Assembly: GCA_020634795.1 (NCBI GenBank)
Contig: JACKAZ010000009.1
Location: 124,001-188,000 of the forward strand
DNA length: 64,000 bases
Origin: Ardenticatenales bacterium
GTDB taxonomy: Bacteria > Chloroflexota > Anaerolineae > Ardenticatenales > Ardenticatenaceae
Direction of reading: 5' to 3'
The notes beneath the pieces are model-generated. The model was given only the letters and a program-made list of their open reading frames with translations, had not been told where the DNA came from and ran no database searches. The position numbers were made by a program, and so were the translations under genes. Numbering within the stretch: position 1 is the first letter of the stretch; each line of letters starts with the position of its first letter. Of this stretch, positions 42,611 through 52,500 are shown piece after piece.

Positions 42611-43186
42611 TTACTGCGCGGCGGTCGGCTCGGCGAGAAGTTGGGCGATCCAGTCGTCAAGGTCTGCTTTCTCTAACGTGCCGAGGTGCATGCCGCGGAT
42701 CACGCCCTCGCGATCAATAAAGAAGGTCTCCGGTACGCCCTTGATGCGGAAAACGTCGGCGAATTGGCCCCCAAGGTCGGGACCAGATTGGTAAGTGATG
42801 CCGTATTTTTCGAGGTAGGCGACGGCGGCCCGTTCGGTGTCGACATGGGCCACGCCCAAGACGAATAATTCGCCCGCATGATCCTCGCTGGCGGCCTGCA
42901 ACCAGCCCATCTCTTTGTCACATTCGCGACACCACGAGGCCCAGAAGTTGAGTACGATCGGCGTACCTTCTAGCTCGCGTAGCGCAATCTGTTCGCCGTC
43001 GTAGGTGGTGAGCGTCAGGTCGGGGACGGGGCCGTCGACCAGTTGGGTGCGATCCGCGGCGAACATGCCATAAGCCATCAATGCCAGAAGCGCAACGACC
43101 GCAACGATGATAGGCACGGTCCACCACGGGCGGCCGGGCGAAGGGCGGGTCGGGCTTTGGTCGAGAGAAGAGGTCTGAACGGTCAT
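42611..43186 (-). CDS. ccmG: Thiol-disulfide oxidoreductase, CcmG/ResA/TlpA-like
   Basis: The 191-residue protein has one N-terminal membrane anchor (about 21-43) and an extracytoplasmic thioredoxin-fold domain with the active site WCREC (C86, C89), preceded by GTPIVLNFWAS and followed by the cis-proline part GVPETFFIDREG. This class keeps apocytochrome c thiols reduced for heme attachment. It overlaps the ccmH stop as ATGA. The name CcmG rests on the ccmH neighbour; ResA-like is an equal label. Confidence 0.9.
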   Translation of the reverse strand: MTVQTSSLDQSPTRPSPGRPWWTVPIIVAVVALLALMAYGMFAADRTQLVDGPVPDLTLTTYDGEQIALRELEGTPIVLNFWASWCRECDKEMGWLQAASEDHAGELFVLGVAHVDTERAAVAYLEKYGITYQSGPDLGGQFADVFRIKGVPETFFIDREGVIRGMHLGTLEKADLDDWIAQLLAEPTAAQ

Positions 43187-43656
43187 TCGTCTAATCTCCT
43201 TAATTCGCGGTCGAGCTGCGCTTGATAGTCGTCGCTGTTGGCACGGCTTGGCACGGCCACTGGCGCGGCGTGGTTGGCGTTGCGCGAACGCAGCCATGCC
43301 GCGAGCAACCCCAGCGCCAGGAGCAGCGCAACGAAGGGCATCAGCCAGGCCGTCAGGTGAAAGCCCTCGGTCGAGGGTTTGCCCGCCACCGATTGCCCAT
43401 ACTGCTCGATGAAGTAGGCTTGTATTTCCTCAGGGCTTTCGCCCGCCTCCAACTTTTCGGCGATGATCTGTCGCATCTCGCCACAGACTTCCAATTCGCA
43501 GACATCCACCGTCAGCCCCGAACAGAGCGGGCAGTACAGTTCAGAGGCCACATCGTTAACCGTCACCTCGCTCGGCCCCTGCGCCTGCAACGCAGCGGGG
43601 GCCAGCAGCGGCAGCAGCCAAAGCGCCAAAAGTAGGAGGAATCGCAACTGTTTCAT
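43183..43656 (-). CDS. ccmH: Cytochrome c maturation protein CcmH/CycL
   Basis: The 157-residue protein has a signal peptide (1-25), an extracytoplasmic CcmH domain with C42-x2-C45 in ELYCPLCSG and two more cysteines at 53 and 58 (DVCELEVCGEMR), and a C-terminal membrane helix at about 104-124. The standard motif is LRCxxC; here it is LYCPLC, and the domain keeps the MRQIIAEKLEAGESPEEIQAYF helices. It reduces apocytochrome c with CcmG. Other ccm genes are not in the window. Start ATG. Confidence 0.9.
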   Translation of the reverse strand: MKQLRFLLLLALWLLPLLAPAALQAQGPSEVTVNDVASELYCPLCSGLTVDVCELEVCGEMRQIIAEKLEAGESPEEIQAYFIEQYGQSVAGKPSTEGFHLTAWLMPFVALLLALGLLAAWLRSRNANHAAPVAVPSRANSDDYQAQLDRELRRLDE

Positions 43657-44409
43657 GGGCCGATTATAGTCGGCGCGGAAGCGATGGGCGAATGGTCAGG
43701 GGTGGAGGACGTACGGACGAGCTGTGCGCCCAAAGCGTTCGCAGCCTTTTATCGGCCAGGGGCGTGTTATGTGTTGCGTGTCCGACAGGCACTGGTCAAG
43801 GATAGCACGAGCTTTGATCTCCTCGCTCCTTCTATCGTAGAATCGAGCGTCTCTAGAACGCTGCACAACCCCAGAGGGCAGCCGAGGCGGGGTGAGTTCG
43901 ATGAGTTTTGAAGGGGCGGAAAGTTTTCCGCCCGTTGCATGGGTGGAGTTCAGGAGTTAGGCGTTGGCAGTTCAGGCGTTGAGAGTTCGGCGACTGAGAT
44001 GTTCAACGAGCTCCGTCGAGACGACGAGTCGCTCACGCCGAACTCTGGTCGAAGCCCGAATTCTGCGGAGGGAGCGAAACCGTTCGCGTGGCGCTCTACA
44101 GGGCTAGGGGGTCTGCGTTCATACAGCAGCGTGCTAACAAGCTGGGCCATCCCCCTGACAAGCCAATCTCTGGCCAGGTGACATGACTTGACTATTCAAG
44201 GTCCAAGCTTTATCTTAACCCCCTTCTTTGGTGTGCGTTGCCATGTCGCCTTAAGCAGAGGTGTTGTTGGAGCATGGTGCATGGGCAAAATGTTTCAACG
44301 CTTCAACGGCCTGTCCTGAGCGCAGCGGCTCGAAGGAGCAAGATTAACTGCTCGGCCTTGCCGGTGATACGACGCTTGCCAACCTCAATCGACCAGACAC
44401 GGAGTCTCT
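43657..44409. other. Long intergenic region without a gene
   Basis: About 750 bp with no credible gene. It contains a repeat copy at 43745-43885 shared with 52298-52433, a GATGAGTTTTG stretch at 43899-43910, a TTGCATGGGTGGAGTTCAGG segment, a CCTGTCCTGAGCGCAGCGG element near 44309 (same class as CCTGAGCGAAG) and a TTTCAACGCTTCAACGG octamer near 44293. Short open frames in it have no protein character. Confidence 0.6.
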
Positions 44410-45773
<1,364 letters not shown>

Positions 45774-45777
<4 letters not shown>

Positions 45778-46262
45778 GTGCGCCACGTGCCTTTCAGGAC
45801 TTCTACCCCGACGCGCTCGCCCATTGCTATGGCTGTGGTCGGGAAAATGCACAAGGCCATCAGATCAAGAGCTACTGGGACGGGGCGGAATCGGTCGCCC
45901 ATTTCACGCCGGAACCGTACCACATCGCCGTGCCGGGCTACGTCTACGGGGGGCTGATCGCCTCGTTGATCGATTGCCACGGCACGGGCACGGCAGCGGC
46001 AGCGGCCTACCGCGCCGAGGGCCGCGCCATGGACAGCGAGCCGCCGCTACGCTTCCTCACAGCCTCGCTCAAGGTCGATTACCTTCGCCCCACGCCGCTC
46101 GGCCCAAGGTTGGAGCTACGGGGTCACGTTGCCGAGCAGCGCGGACGCAAGGTGGTCGTTGCCATCACGCTGTCCGCCCACGGCGAGATCACGGCGAAGG
46201 GCGAAGTGGTGGCGGTGCAAGTGCCGCAGGCGATGTTGGATGGGTTGATGGGGGTGGGGTGA
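45774..46262 (+). CDS. Hotdog-fold thioesterase-like protein
   Basis: The 162-residue protein has the N-terminal HCYGCGRENAQGHQIKSYW found in THEM4-like thioesterases, YVYGGLIASLIDCHGTGTAA, LRFLTASLKVDYLRPTPLG and a C-terminal VVVAITLSAHGEITAKGEVV. The central helix carries an Asp (SLIDCHG) in the position of the hotdog catalytic acid. It may hydrolyse an acyl-CoA made or used by the PLP enzyme encoded upstream, to which it is translationally coupled. A GTGAAAG-rich repeat follows its stop (46260-46310). Confidence 0.82.
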
Positions 46263-46500
46263 AAGGTGAAAGGTGAAAGGGGCAAGGGGCAAGGGACAAG
46301 GGTGCCCCGTGTGGCCTGTTTGGCTGCTTAAGGGCGACGTGCGTTTGCTTTGGGGCGCATCAAGGGTTGGCGTGCAACGGAAAGGCCGTGTGCATTCATG
46401 AATTGTAGCCCGAAGAGTCGCCCTCGCCTGGGGGGGTAGGGGCGCTGCCGTGCATGTCGCGGAGTGAGGTGCGCAAGGTGGAGGGGCGGCCAACGAACGT

Positions 46501-47334
46501 CTATTCTCCCGCTTGGAGTCGCAGCCACAGATCGTAGATATCGCTGCGGGGTCGTTCGGCAAGGCGGGCCACCTGTTTGACTGCGCGCGACCCCGTGACG
46601 CCCTCAGCTTCAAGGCTCAGTAGCGCCCGCTGCACCGCATCATCATCCCACCGACTGCGCTCCGCGGAGGTGCCTGCCAGCAGCACGGTGTATTCGCCAC
46701 GCGGCTCGGTGACGACCAGGTGACCCGCCGCGTCGGCCAGCGTGCCGCGCCAGATCGTTTCGTGCAACTTGGTCAGTTCGCGGGCCAAGACGACGGCGCG
46801 ATCAGCGCCGAACAGCTCGATCAGCAGATCGACCGATTCGCGGATGCGGTGGGGCGCTTCATAAAAGACGAGGGTTTCCGGCGCCTCGACGTAGCTTTCC
46901 AGCAGCGCACGGCGTGGGCTGGCTTGGCGCGGCAGAAAGCCAAGAAAAACAACGCGATCCGTCGGCAGCCCCGCCACGCTCAACGCTGCGGTGACCGCGC
47001 TGGGGCCAGGAATCGGCACCACACGATGACCCGCTTCCCACGCGGCCTGCACCAACTCATAGCCCGGATCGCTGATGGTCGGGGTCCCGGCGTCGCTGAT
47101 CAGCGCCACATCCCCCTGGGCCAAGGCGGCCAGCACCACGTCGCGCTTGGCCAGCTTGTTGTGCTCGAAGTAGCTGGTCTGCGGGGTTTCGATCTGAAAA
47201 TGTTTCAGCAACCGCCCACTGGTGCGCGTATCCTCAGCCGCGATCAAGCGCACCTCGCGCAAGGTGCGGATCGCTCGCAGCGTCATATCTTCCAGATTGC
47301 CGATCGGGGTCGCCACCACAAAAAGCGTTCCCAT
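46501..47334 (-). CDS. rsmI: 16S rRNA 2'-O-ribose C1402 methyltransferase
   Basis: RsmI methylates the ribose of C1402 in the decoding centre of 16S rRNA. The 277-residue product begins MGTLFVVATPIGNLEDMTLRA and continues with IAAEDTRTSGRLLKHF, LISDAGTPTISDPGYELV, VVPIPGPSAVTAALSVAGLP and FYEAPHRIRESV, a complete tetrapyrrole-methylase-type SAM fold. The ATG at 47334 is at the conserved N-terminus; the frame is open 13 codons further but with no better start. It is followed downstream by about 240 bp of repeat DNA. Confidence 0.96.
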   Translation of the reverse strand: MGTLFVVATPIGNLEDMTLRAIRTLREVRLIAAEDTRTSGRLLKHFQIETPQTSYFEHNKLAKRDVVLAALAQGDVALISDAGTPTISDPGYELVQAAWEAGHRVVPIPGPSAVTAALSVAGLPTDRVVFLGFLPRQASPRRALLESYVEAPETLVFYEAPHRIRESVDLLIELFGADRAVVLARELTKLHETIWRGTLADAAGHLVVTEPRGEYTVLLAGTSAERSRWDDDAVQRALLSLEAEGVTGSRAVKQVARLAERPRSDIYDLWLRLQAGE

Positions 47335-47362
47335 CGCGTGCTCCCTATCGCCCCATTCGACC

Positions 47363-47393
47363 AAAAAGGCCACGCGGGTCGGCGTGGCCTTTG
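47363..47393 (-). terminator. Intrinsic terminator of the LPxWL-repeat TPR gene
   Basis: Read on the minus strand, AAAGGCCACGC pairs with GCGTGGCCTTT across a 6-nt loop, followed by TTTTT. It lies between the TPR gene and the rsmI gene. Confidence 0.85.
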
Positions 47394-47410
47394 AGTGAAC
47401 GCGGGTCGGA

Positions 47411-48991
47411 TTATGCCATTCCGTCGATCATTTCGCGCACATAGGCACGGGTGCTTTCGTCCTCCGCTTCGCGGGCCAAGAAGGTCTCGAAGTAGTGGAT
47501 GGCGCGTTCAGGGTCGTCGTTTTCTTTGTAGACCAACCCCAAATTGAGATAGCTTTCGGTGTAGTTGGGATCGGTCGCGATGGCGTGCTCGAAGGCCTGC
47601 ACCGAGCGCTCGGTCTGATAGGCGAAGAAGCAGGCGCTGCCGAGGTAGTTGTAGACTTCCACGTTGGTCGGGTCGGAGAGCGCCACCTGCTCGAAACATT
47701 GGATCGCCTCGCTGAAACGCTCATCTTCGTAGGCGCTGAGGCCGCGCTGGTAGAGCGCCTGCTGCTCGGCGTAGGAGAGACTGTAGTCCGACGAGGCCGC
47801 GTTCTCCTGTGCCACTTCATCCAACAACCAAGCGGGCACTTCCACTTCTTCCGTTTCGTCAGCCGAAGCGTCATCCCCCTGCAACCACGCGGGTATTGCC
47901 GCGTCCTCGACCTCGGCAGTGGCATCGTCATCCCCCTGTAACCACGCGGGCATTTCCGCGTCATCGGCCTCGGCAGCGGCATCGTCATCCCCCTGCAACC
48001 ACGCGGGCATTTCCGCGTCATCGGCCTCGGCAGCGGCAACGTCATCCCCCTGCAACCACGCGGGCATCTCCGCGTCCTCGGCTTCGGCAGTGGCATCGTC
48101 ATCCCCCTGCAACCACGCGGGCAATCCCGCGTCGTCGGCCTCGGCAGCGGCAACGTCATCCCCCTGCAACCACGCGGGAAGATCGTCCTCATCCAGCTCG
48201 ACGATTTCGACATCGTCCGCGTCAACCGCGTCAAGGTCCTCCGCGTCACCCAGCCACGAGGGAAGACGATCCGTCTTGTTCCCCGCCGCACTCGATTCAG
48301 CCTCCGCCCAGCCGGCGGCCTCTGCCTCGCGCAGCCAAGTGGGCAGCGGCCCTGCCGTCGCCTCATCGCCCTCAACGGCGGCGGCAGAGACCTTCGCCTC
48401 CGCCGCGCCCGCATCCACCATCCACGCGGGCAGATCGGCAATGGGAAGGCTAGGGGCCGCAGATTCCGCCGCCTCTTGCGGCGCGAAGTCGGCGTCCAGC
48501 TCGGCCAACCAATCCGGCAACGGCGCCTGCGGTGACTCGGCATCACCCGTGCCGAGCAGCCAGGCGGGGAGGCTCGTCGGCGCCTCAGAAGCGCTCGCGA
48601 GCCGCTCTGGCTCGGCGGGCGCTTCAGCGGCTGGCCCTTCCGCCAAAAACTCGGTGTCGGTCGGTGCCTCTGCCACGGGCGCGGCTTCGACGGCCTCGGG
48701 CCCCGCCCCCAGCGCCTCGACATCGTCCTGCTCGCCCAGCCAACGTAGACCCGCCAGCGCATGTTCGTTGGTTGGCTCGATCGTCAGTACCCGTTCGAGC
48801 CACGTACGCATGTCGGCGTGGGAAGCGGCGGTCGCCCCTTTCCACAACAGGCCCCAGACGTTCTGATCGTCGATGGCAACCGCTTGATCGAAGCGGTCGG
48901 ACGCCTCGGCGAGATCGCCCGCATCGTAAGCATCGAGTCCTTGTTGCAACGCCTCGATATATTCGGGGCCAGCAGCGGATAAGACGGCCAT
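47411..48991 (-). CDS. TPR protein with LPxWL-type repeats
   Basis: The 526-residue protein has an N-terminal TPR-like helical part (1-95), a long acidic, disordered-looking middle, and three to four TPRs at the C-terminus (about 405-520: ALYQRGLSAYEDERFSEAIQ, VEVYNYLGSACFFAYQ, SYLNLGLVYKENDDPERAIHYF). The middle contains twelve copies of a [LMIV]P-x-W-[LM] motif; seven are in a near-perfect 19-residue period with the core PAWLQGDD. No signal peptide or membrane helix is seen. The repeated Trp motifs look like short binding ligands. Function unknown. The gene has a terminator and may be single. At DNA level the core units are 57 bp and nearly identical. Confidence 0.88.
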   Translation of the reverse strand: MAVLSAAGPEYIEALQQGLDAYDAGDLAEASDRFDQAVAIDDQNVWGLLWKGATAASHADMRTWLERVLTIEPTNEHALAGLRWLGEQDDVEALGAGPEAVEAAPVAEAPTDTEFLAEGPAAEAPAEPERLASASEAPTSLPAWLLGTGDAESPQAPLPDWLAELDADFAPQEAAESAAPSLPIADLPAWMVDAGAAEAKVSAAAVEGDEATAGPLPTWLREAEAAGWAEAESSAAGNKTDRLPSWLGDAEDLDAVDADDVEIVELDEDDLPAWLQGDDVAAAEADDAGLPAWLQGDDDATAEAEDAEMPAWLQGDDVAAAEADDAEMPAWLQGDDDAAAEADDAEMPAWLQGDDDATAEVEDAAIPAWLQGDDASADETEEVEVPAWLLDEVAQENAASSDYSLSYAEQQALYQRGLSAYEDERFSEAIQCFEQVALSDPTNVEVYNYLGSACFFAYQTERSVQAFEHAIATDPNYTESYLNLGLVYKENDDPERAIHYFETFLAREAEDESTRAYVREMIDGMA

Positions 48992-49133
48992 GAGCGTTCT
49001 TCCTCTTCTCTCAGTAGATCGGTGGGGACGACGTTGCGCGTTACGATTTGTGGTCGCGGCTCCGTTAGCCTATCTCGGTGCGTGTTGGGGCATGGGGCTT
49101 AACCGTGGCGCAGCGCCCCATGCCCCCCCACCA

Positions 49134-50543
49134 TCAATCCGACAGATCGTGAGCGATGTCCAGATCGGCCTCTTCCGCCACCTCGGTCGGGCGTGGGCGA
49201 TGGAGCGTGGGGGCATCCACCGTGGCCGCGACGTACCGCTTGGTGTTGCCCACGTTGAGCTGCGTGAAGAGGAACTCGAATTGATCTTGCAACGCCTTGC
49301 CAATTCGCGCCCTGTCTTCATCCGCCATCTCCCACCACTGTTGCTTCATGCTGCCGAAGGCTTTCTTACGGGTGGAATAGATGAACTGATCGGCGGTCTG
49401 GTTGGCCTTGCGCTCGCCCGCAAAATGCTCGTTCACGTAGTCGTAGGAGGCCTGCACCAGCGCTTCGGGCGCGTAATCGAAGATCATGTTCTGGAAGCCG
49501 GTCGCTAGGTGGATTTCCACCGTGCCCACTTCGGGGAACTTGCTGAACGCATCCTCCGGCAAGGTGGACGCGCCGTGTTGCACTGCGCCACCCAAGCCGT
49601 AGCTTTCGCGGGCGACACGACCCAGCTCGCCCAACGTCTCGAAATCGACGTTGACTTCGGCCAACGTGCCATCCGGCAGCACCACACCGCCGTGGCTGGT
49701 CCCCGTTTGCACCGATATCTTGGAAATCCCCGCCACATCGGCGGGCAGGGTGGCGATATAGCCCGACATGAAGGCATCCAGCTCCGGCACGGTCGAGTTG
49801 TGGCCGCCGACCTCGCCGATCTCGCCACCGAGCGAGATCGTGATCCCGTCCGGCTCCAAGCTGCGGGCATATTGGGTCAGCGCGGCACAGACTTCATAGT
49901 TGAGCCGTTGCTGCTCTTCCAACGATTCCGGCTCCAACGTCACAAGGGTTGAGGTATCGATGTCGATGTTGTAGAAGCCGGCTTCGACCGCTTCGGTCAT
50001 CAGCGTTTTCAGCGATTCTACCTCTTTTTTGGCATTTTCCTTGTAGCGGCTGGCCGAAATTTGGAAGTGGTCGCCTTGGAAGAAGACTGGGCCGCGGAAG
50101 CCTTCTTTGATCGCCGCCGCCAAGACCGCCGCCACATATTCGGCGGGCCGTTGATCGGTGTATCCGATCTCCGAGCGGGCGATCTCGAAGAGCATCGACC
50201 CAACATTCATCTTGTTCGCGGCGCGGAAGATGGCCCGCGACATCACAAAGTTGATCCCACGCACATTCATGGCGGGCACGGTGAAATCCGTCGGCACATC
50301 GCCACGGCCAATCGCCATGTAAAGCTCGTGGATCGACGCCGGTTTGATGCCGAGTGCTTGCGCCGCTTCCCAGATCAACCAGCGAGCGGTCTCTCGCACC
50401 AAGCCCTGCCCGAAGACCGCTTGGTTGATCAACTGATCGATCTTGTCGCGCAGCGCGGCCTCGTCGACCACCTGCACCGCATCCCCGTCGACCCGCAGGG
50501 CATCCTTCATCTGTTCCAACAACTGGTCTACCTTCTCTGCCAT
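49134..50543 (-). CDS. Class II fructose-bisphosphate aldolase-like protein
   Basis: The 469-residue protein has a class II aldolase core: FTVPAMNVRGINFVMSRAIFRAA, VFFQGDHFQISAS (metal-binding His), GFYNIDIDTSTLV, ISLGGEIGEVGGHNS and GGAVQHGASTLPED, which holds a second metal-binding His. An N-terminal extension of about 85 residues and a C-terminal helical extension make it longer than the usual 300-350 residues. It probably cleaves or forms ketose phosphate C-C bonds; the exact substrate is uncertain. The ATG follows AAGGAG. A TATAAT at 50602-50607 (minus strand) is the likely -10. Confidence 0.85.
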   Translation of the reverse strand: MAEKVDQLLEQMKDALRVDGDAVQVVDEAALRDKIDQLINQAVFGQGLVRETARWLIWEAAQALGIKPASIHELYMAIGRGDVPTDFTVPAMNVRGINFVMSRAIFRAANKMNVGSMLFEIARSEIGYTDQRPAEYVAAVLAAAIKEGFRGPVFFQGDHFQISASRYKENAKKEVESLKTLMTEAVEAGFYNIDIDTSTLVTLEPESLEEQQRLNYEVCAALTQYARSLEPDGITISLGGEIGEVGGHNSTVPELDAFMSGYIATLPADVAGISKISVQTGTSHGGVVLPDGTLAEVNVDFETLGELGRVARESYGLGGAVQHGASTLPEDAFSKFPEVGTVEIHLATGFQNMIFDYAPEALVQASYDYVNEHFAGERKANQTADQFIYSTRKKAFGSMKQQWWEMADEDRARIGKALQDQFEFLFTQLNVGNTKRYVAATVDAPTLHRPRPTEVAEEADLDIAHDLSD

Positions 50544-50933
50544 GTTGACTCCTTCTTAACTGAGGAAAGTGCTTCCGAAAATCAAGGATTCTATACGTTC
50601 TATTATAGGAAGATTGGGGGAGTTGGAAAGAATGACGGGCGCGTGCGCGAGAAAGCTGAGTTTTGTCGGTTAGATGAGTTTTGGACGGTTGGATCCATTT
50701 TGGTATATCGGGATATGACGCGACTCGTTACAGCACGTGAACAATATGACCCTTTGGCACTTTCAGTTAGGAGCCGCGCGTAAGTAAAATGAGACGGGTG
50801 CAGCGCCAGAAGCCCTTGGAAATGACCGCCGCAAAGCGTCATGCCGAAGCCTGCGCACTTAGCACCGAGGGCACGACTAAACAGCGAACCTCCTCTCCCG
50901 CTTACGTTTCCTTCAGAAGATTGGAACCGCTCC
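50544..50933. other. Divergent intergenic region
   Basis: About 390 bp with no gene between the aldolase-like gene and the membrane-protein pair. It contains the -10 (TATAAT) of the aldolase gene, a GATGAGTTTTGG stretch (50664-50675), and nothing else recognisable. The promoter of the membrane-protein pair is not obvious. Confidence 0.5.
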
Positions 50934-51539
50934 ATGATCACCACAAAATTAGCACGTTCAGTCGCATCGCTCGTCTGGCTGGTGGCGGGATTGGTCATCC
51001 TTATGAGTGTGACCTATCTTGGTCCGCGCGGCGGCTCCCCTTCGCTGGGTGAGGTGGCGAGTGCGTGGGCATTACGCGCTTGGAATCTTCCGATACGTCT
51101 TTTCCCGATCTATTATGTGGGCGTCCCTGTCACGCTTTGGTTGATCTGGCGCTGGATTCGTCGCGATGGACGGCTGCGCACCTATCTGCTCACAGGCCTG
51201 CTTCTTGTGGTTATGTGTGGGGGATTGGGATCGGTACTCAACGGACTCTTCTCGAGCAATGCGTACGTTGACACCATACGCTATCAGGGAGAAACTTATC
51301 GCCTCACGTCTAGATCCGCCGCACGGGATGGTGCACACCACTGGACGGTGTGGCGTTGTGGGAATCTGGGCGTAAGATGTATCGCCATCAACAAAGGGTT
51401 CTCGGCGGATGTACCGGCTGTCGGAGACAACTATGTGGCGCTTTCGGACATGCGGCTGGTGGTTGATGCCCAAAGCGACCAGTTACAACTGGAGCTGATT
51501 GACGGCGTACGCGTGCCAATTGAGGAGGCAGGCTCATGA
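50934..51539 (+). CDS. Small membrane protein, first of a paralogous pair
   Basis: The 201-residue protein has three predicted membrane helices (about 8-28, 57-75 and 84-103) and a C-terminal soluble domain of about 95 residues. The latter contains IRYQGETYRLTS and TVWRCGNLGVRCIAIN with two cysteines. I do not recognise the family. The C-terminal pattern (YxL/V, W-x-C, RC-x2-IN) recurs in the next gene, so they look like paralogs. The start ATG at 50934 begins a basic-hydrophobic N-terminus. The stop overlaps the next gene as ATGA. Confidence 0.65.
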   Translation: MITTKLARSVASLVWLVAGLVILMSVTYLGPRGGSPSLGEVASAWALRAWNLPIRLFPIYYVGVPVTLWLIWRWIRRDGRLRTYLLTGLLLVVMCGGLGSVLNGLFSSNAYVDTIRYQGETYRLTSRSAARDGAHHWTVWRCGNLGVRCIAINKGFSADVPAVGDNYVALSDMRLVVDAQSDQLQLELIDGVRVPIEEAGS

Positions 51540-52186
51540 GTGAGATCGGCACCACGCCCCCACAGCCGCCATCCAATCCATCGCTCTTGAGTCCCATCCA
51601 ACGTGCGGAACTGCGCCGCATCCTGCCTCTGCTGATACCTGTTCTAATTGGGGCTGGACTCTTCTTTTTCAGCCCCCTTTTCTCTCCATGGAAATACCAA
51701 TTCTACGAGGTGGGTGATACTTACTACTATGCGCTCAAAGTGCTGCCGTGGCGCTATGGCGGATGGTATCTGTTCCCCCTATTAGCGGGCATGGCACTGG
51801 GATTTGCAGGGTTGATATACTGGTTCATCCAGCAGCGCGGGGGCTGGCGACTCTATGGTCTCTCAGTACTCTTACTGTTCGTCTTCTGCTTTCTGGTGGG
51901 TATGCTGGCTACGCCACGGTTAGGCGCCACAACACCGCTCGGCACTCTGGCCCATGAAGGCGATATTTATCACGTTAGTAGTGGCCCCAGCGCTTACGAC
52001 CTTCTGCAACTCTGGCAATGTCCGGCTAGGGGTCAGCGCTGCACGGTGATCAACAGATGGAAGCTGTGGGAGGTGGAAGAGAATGTGCAGTGGCGAATCG
52101 GCCCTGCTCGGCCGCCGGCGTTGGTGATCGATGATACAACGGGGGAAGTCGTCGTGCGTCTGCCGGATGGCGAGCTATTGCCGTAA
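51536..52186 (+). CDS. Small membrane protein, second of a paralogous pair
   Basis: The 216-residue protein has a Pro-rich N-terminus, about three membrane helices (33-55, 80-98 and 106-126) and a C-terminal domain with EGDIYHVSSGPSAYDLLQLW, QCPARGQRCTVINRW and VRLPDGELLP. Two cysteines are spaced as in its upstream neighbour. Unknown function; possibly extracytoplasmic sensing or binding by the C-terminal domain. It is translationally coupled to the first gene. Confidence 0.65.
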   Translation: MSEIGTTPPQPPSNPSLLSPIQRAELRRILPLLIPVLIGAGLFFFSPLFSPWKYQFYEVGDTYYYALKVLPWRYGGWYLFPLLAGMALGFAGLIYWFIQQRGGWRLYGLSVLLLFVFCFLVGMLATPRLGATTPLGTLAHEGDIYHVSSGPSAYDLLQLWQCPARGQRCTVINRWKLWEVEENVQWRIGPARPPALVIDDTTGEVVVRLPDGELLP

Positions 52187-52500
52187 GATAGCACAAATTC
52201 CACAGACGACCCGCTTCGACTGCACCCCATCGGCGCGATCCACAGCATCGACACCAACCGCAGACTAATCAGGACGCACTCAAGAGGTGTGCCCCAACCT
52301 TTTATCGTCCTGTGGCGTGTTGCGTCTCCCACACGGTCGGCTCAAGGATGGCCCCAAGCTCCCCAAGCTCCCCAAGCTCCCCAAGCTCCCTCTTTTGTGG
52401 AATCGAGCTTCTCTAGCATACGGCACAACCCGTGCGTACACCCGACTAATCAGGTGTTGTGAGGAGAGAAGGGACCGCGCTGGTCCCGCTGCCCTCCGTG
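52187..52500. repeat. Intergenic repeat region with a CCCCAAGCTC 10-mer array
   Basis: No gene. Four tandem copies of a 10-mer, CCCCAAGCTC, lie at 52353-52392. They sit inside a second copy (52298-52433) of an intergenic element also present at 43745-43885: shared phrases are CCTTTTATCG, GGCGTGTT, TCAAGGAT and GAATCGAGC. Confidence 0.7.

Noticed and set aside
43684..44181. Small open frames in the 750-bp gap after ccmH
   Set aside because: They overlap on both strands, lack ribosome-binding sites and coincide with repeat elements.
47809..48866. Plus-strand frames opposite the LPxWL-repeat gene
   Set aside because: They are mirror translations of the 57-bp repeats (PATTRAFPR-like) with no start signals.
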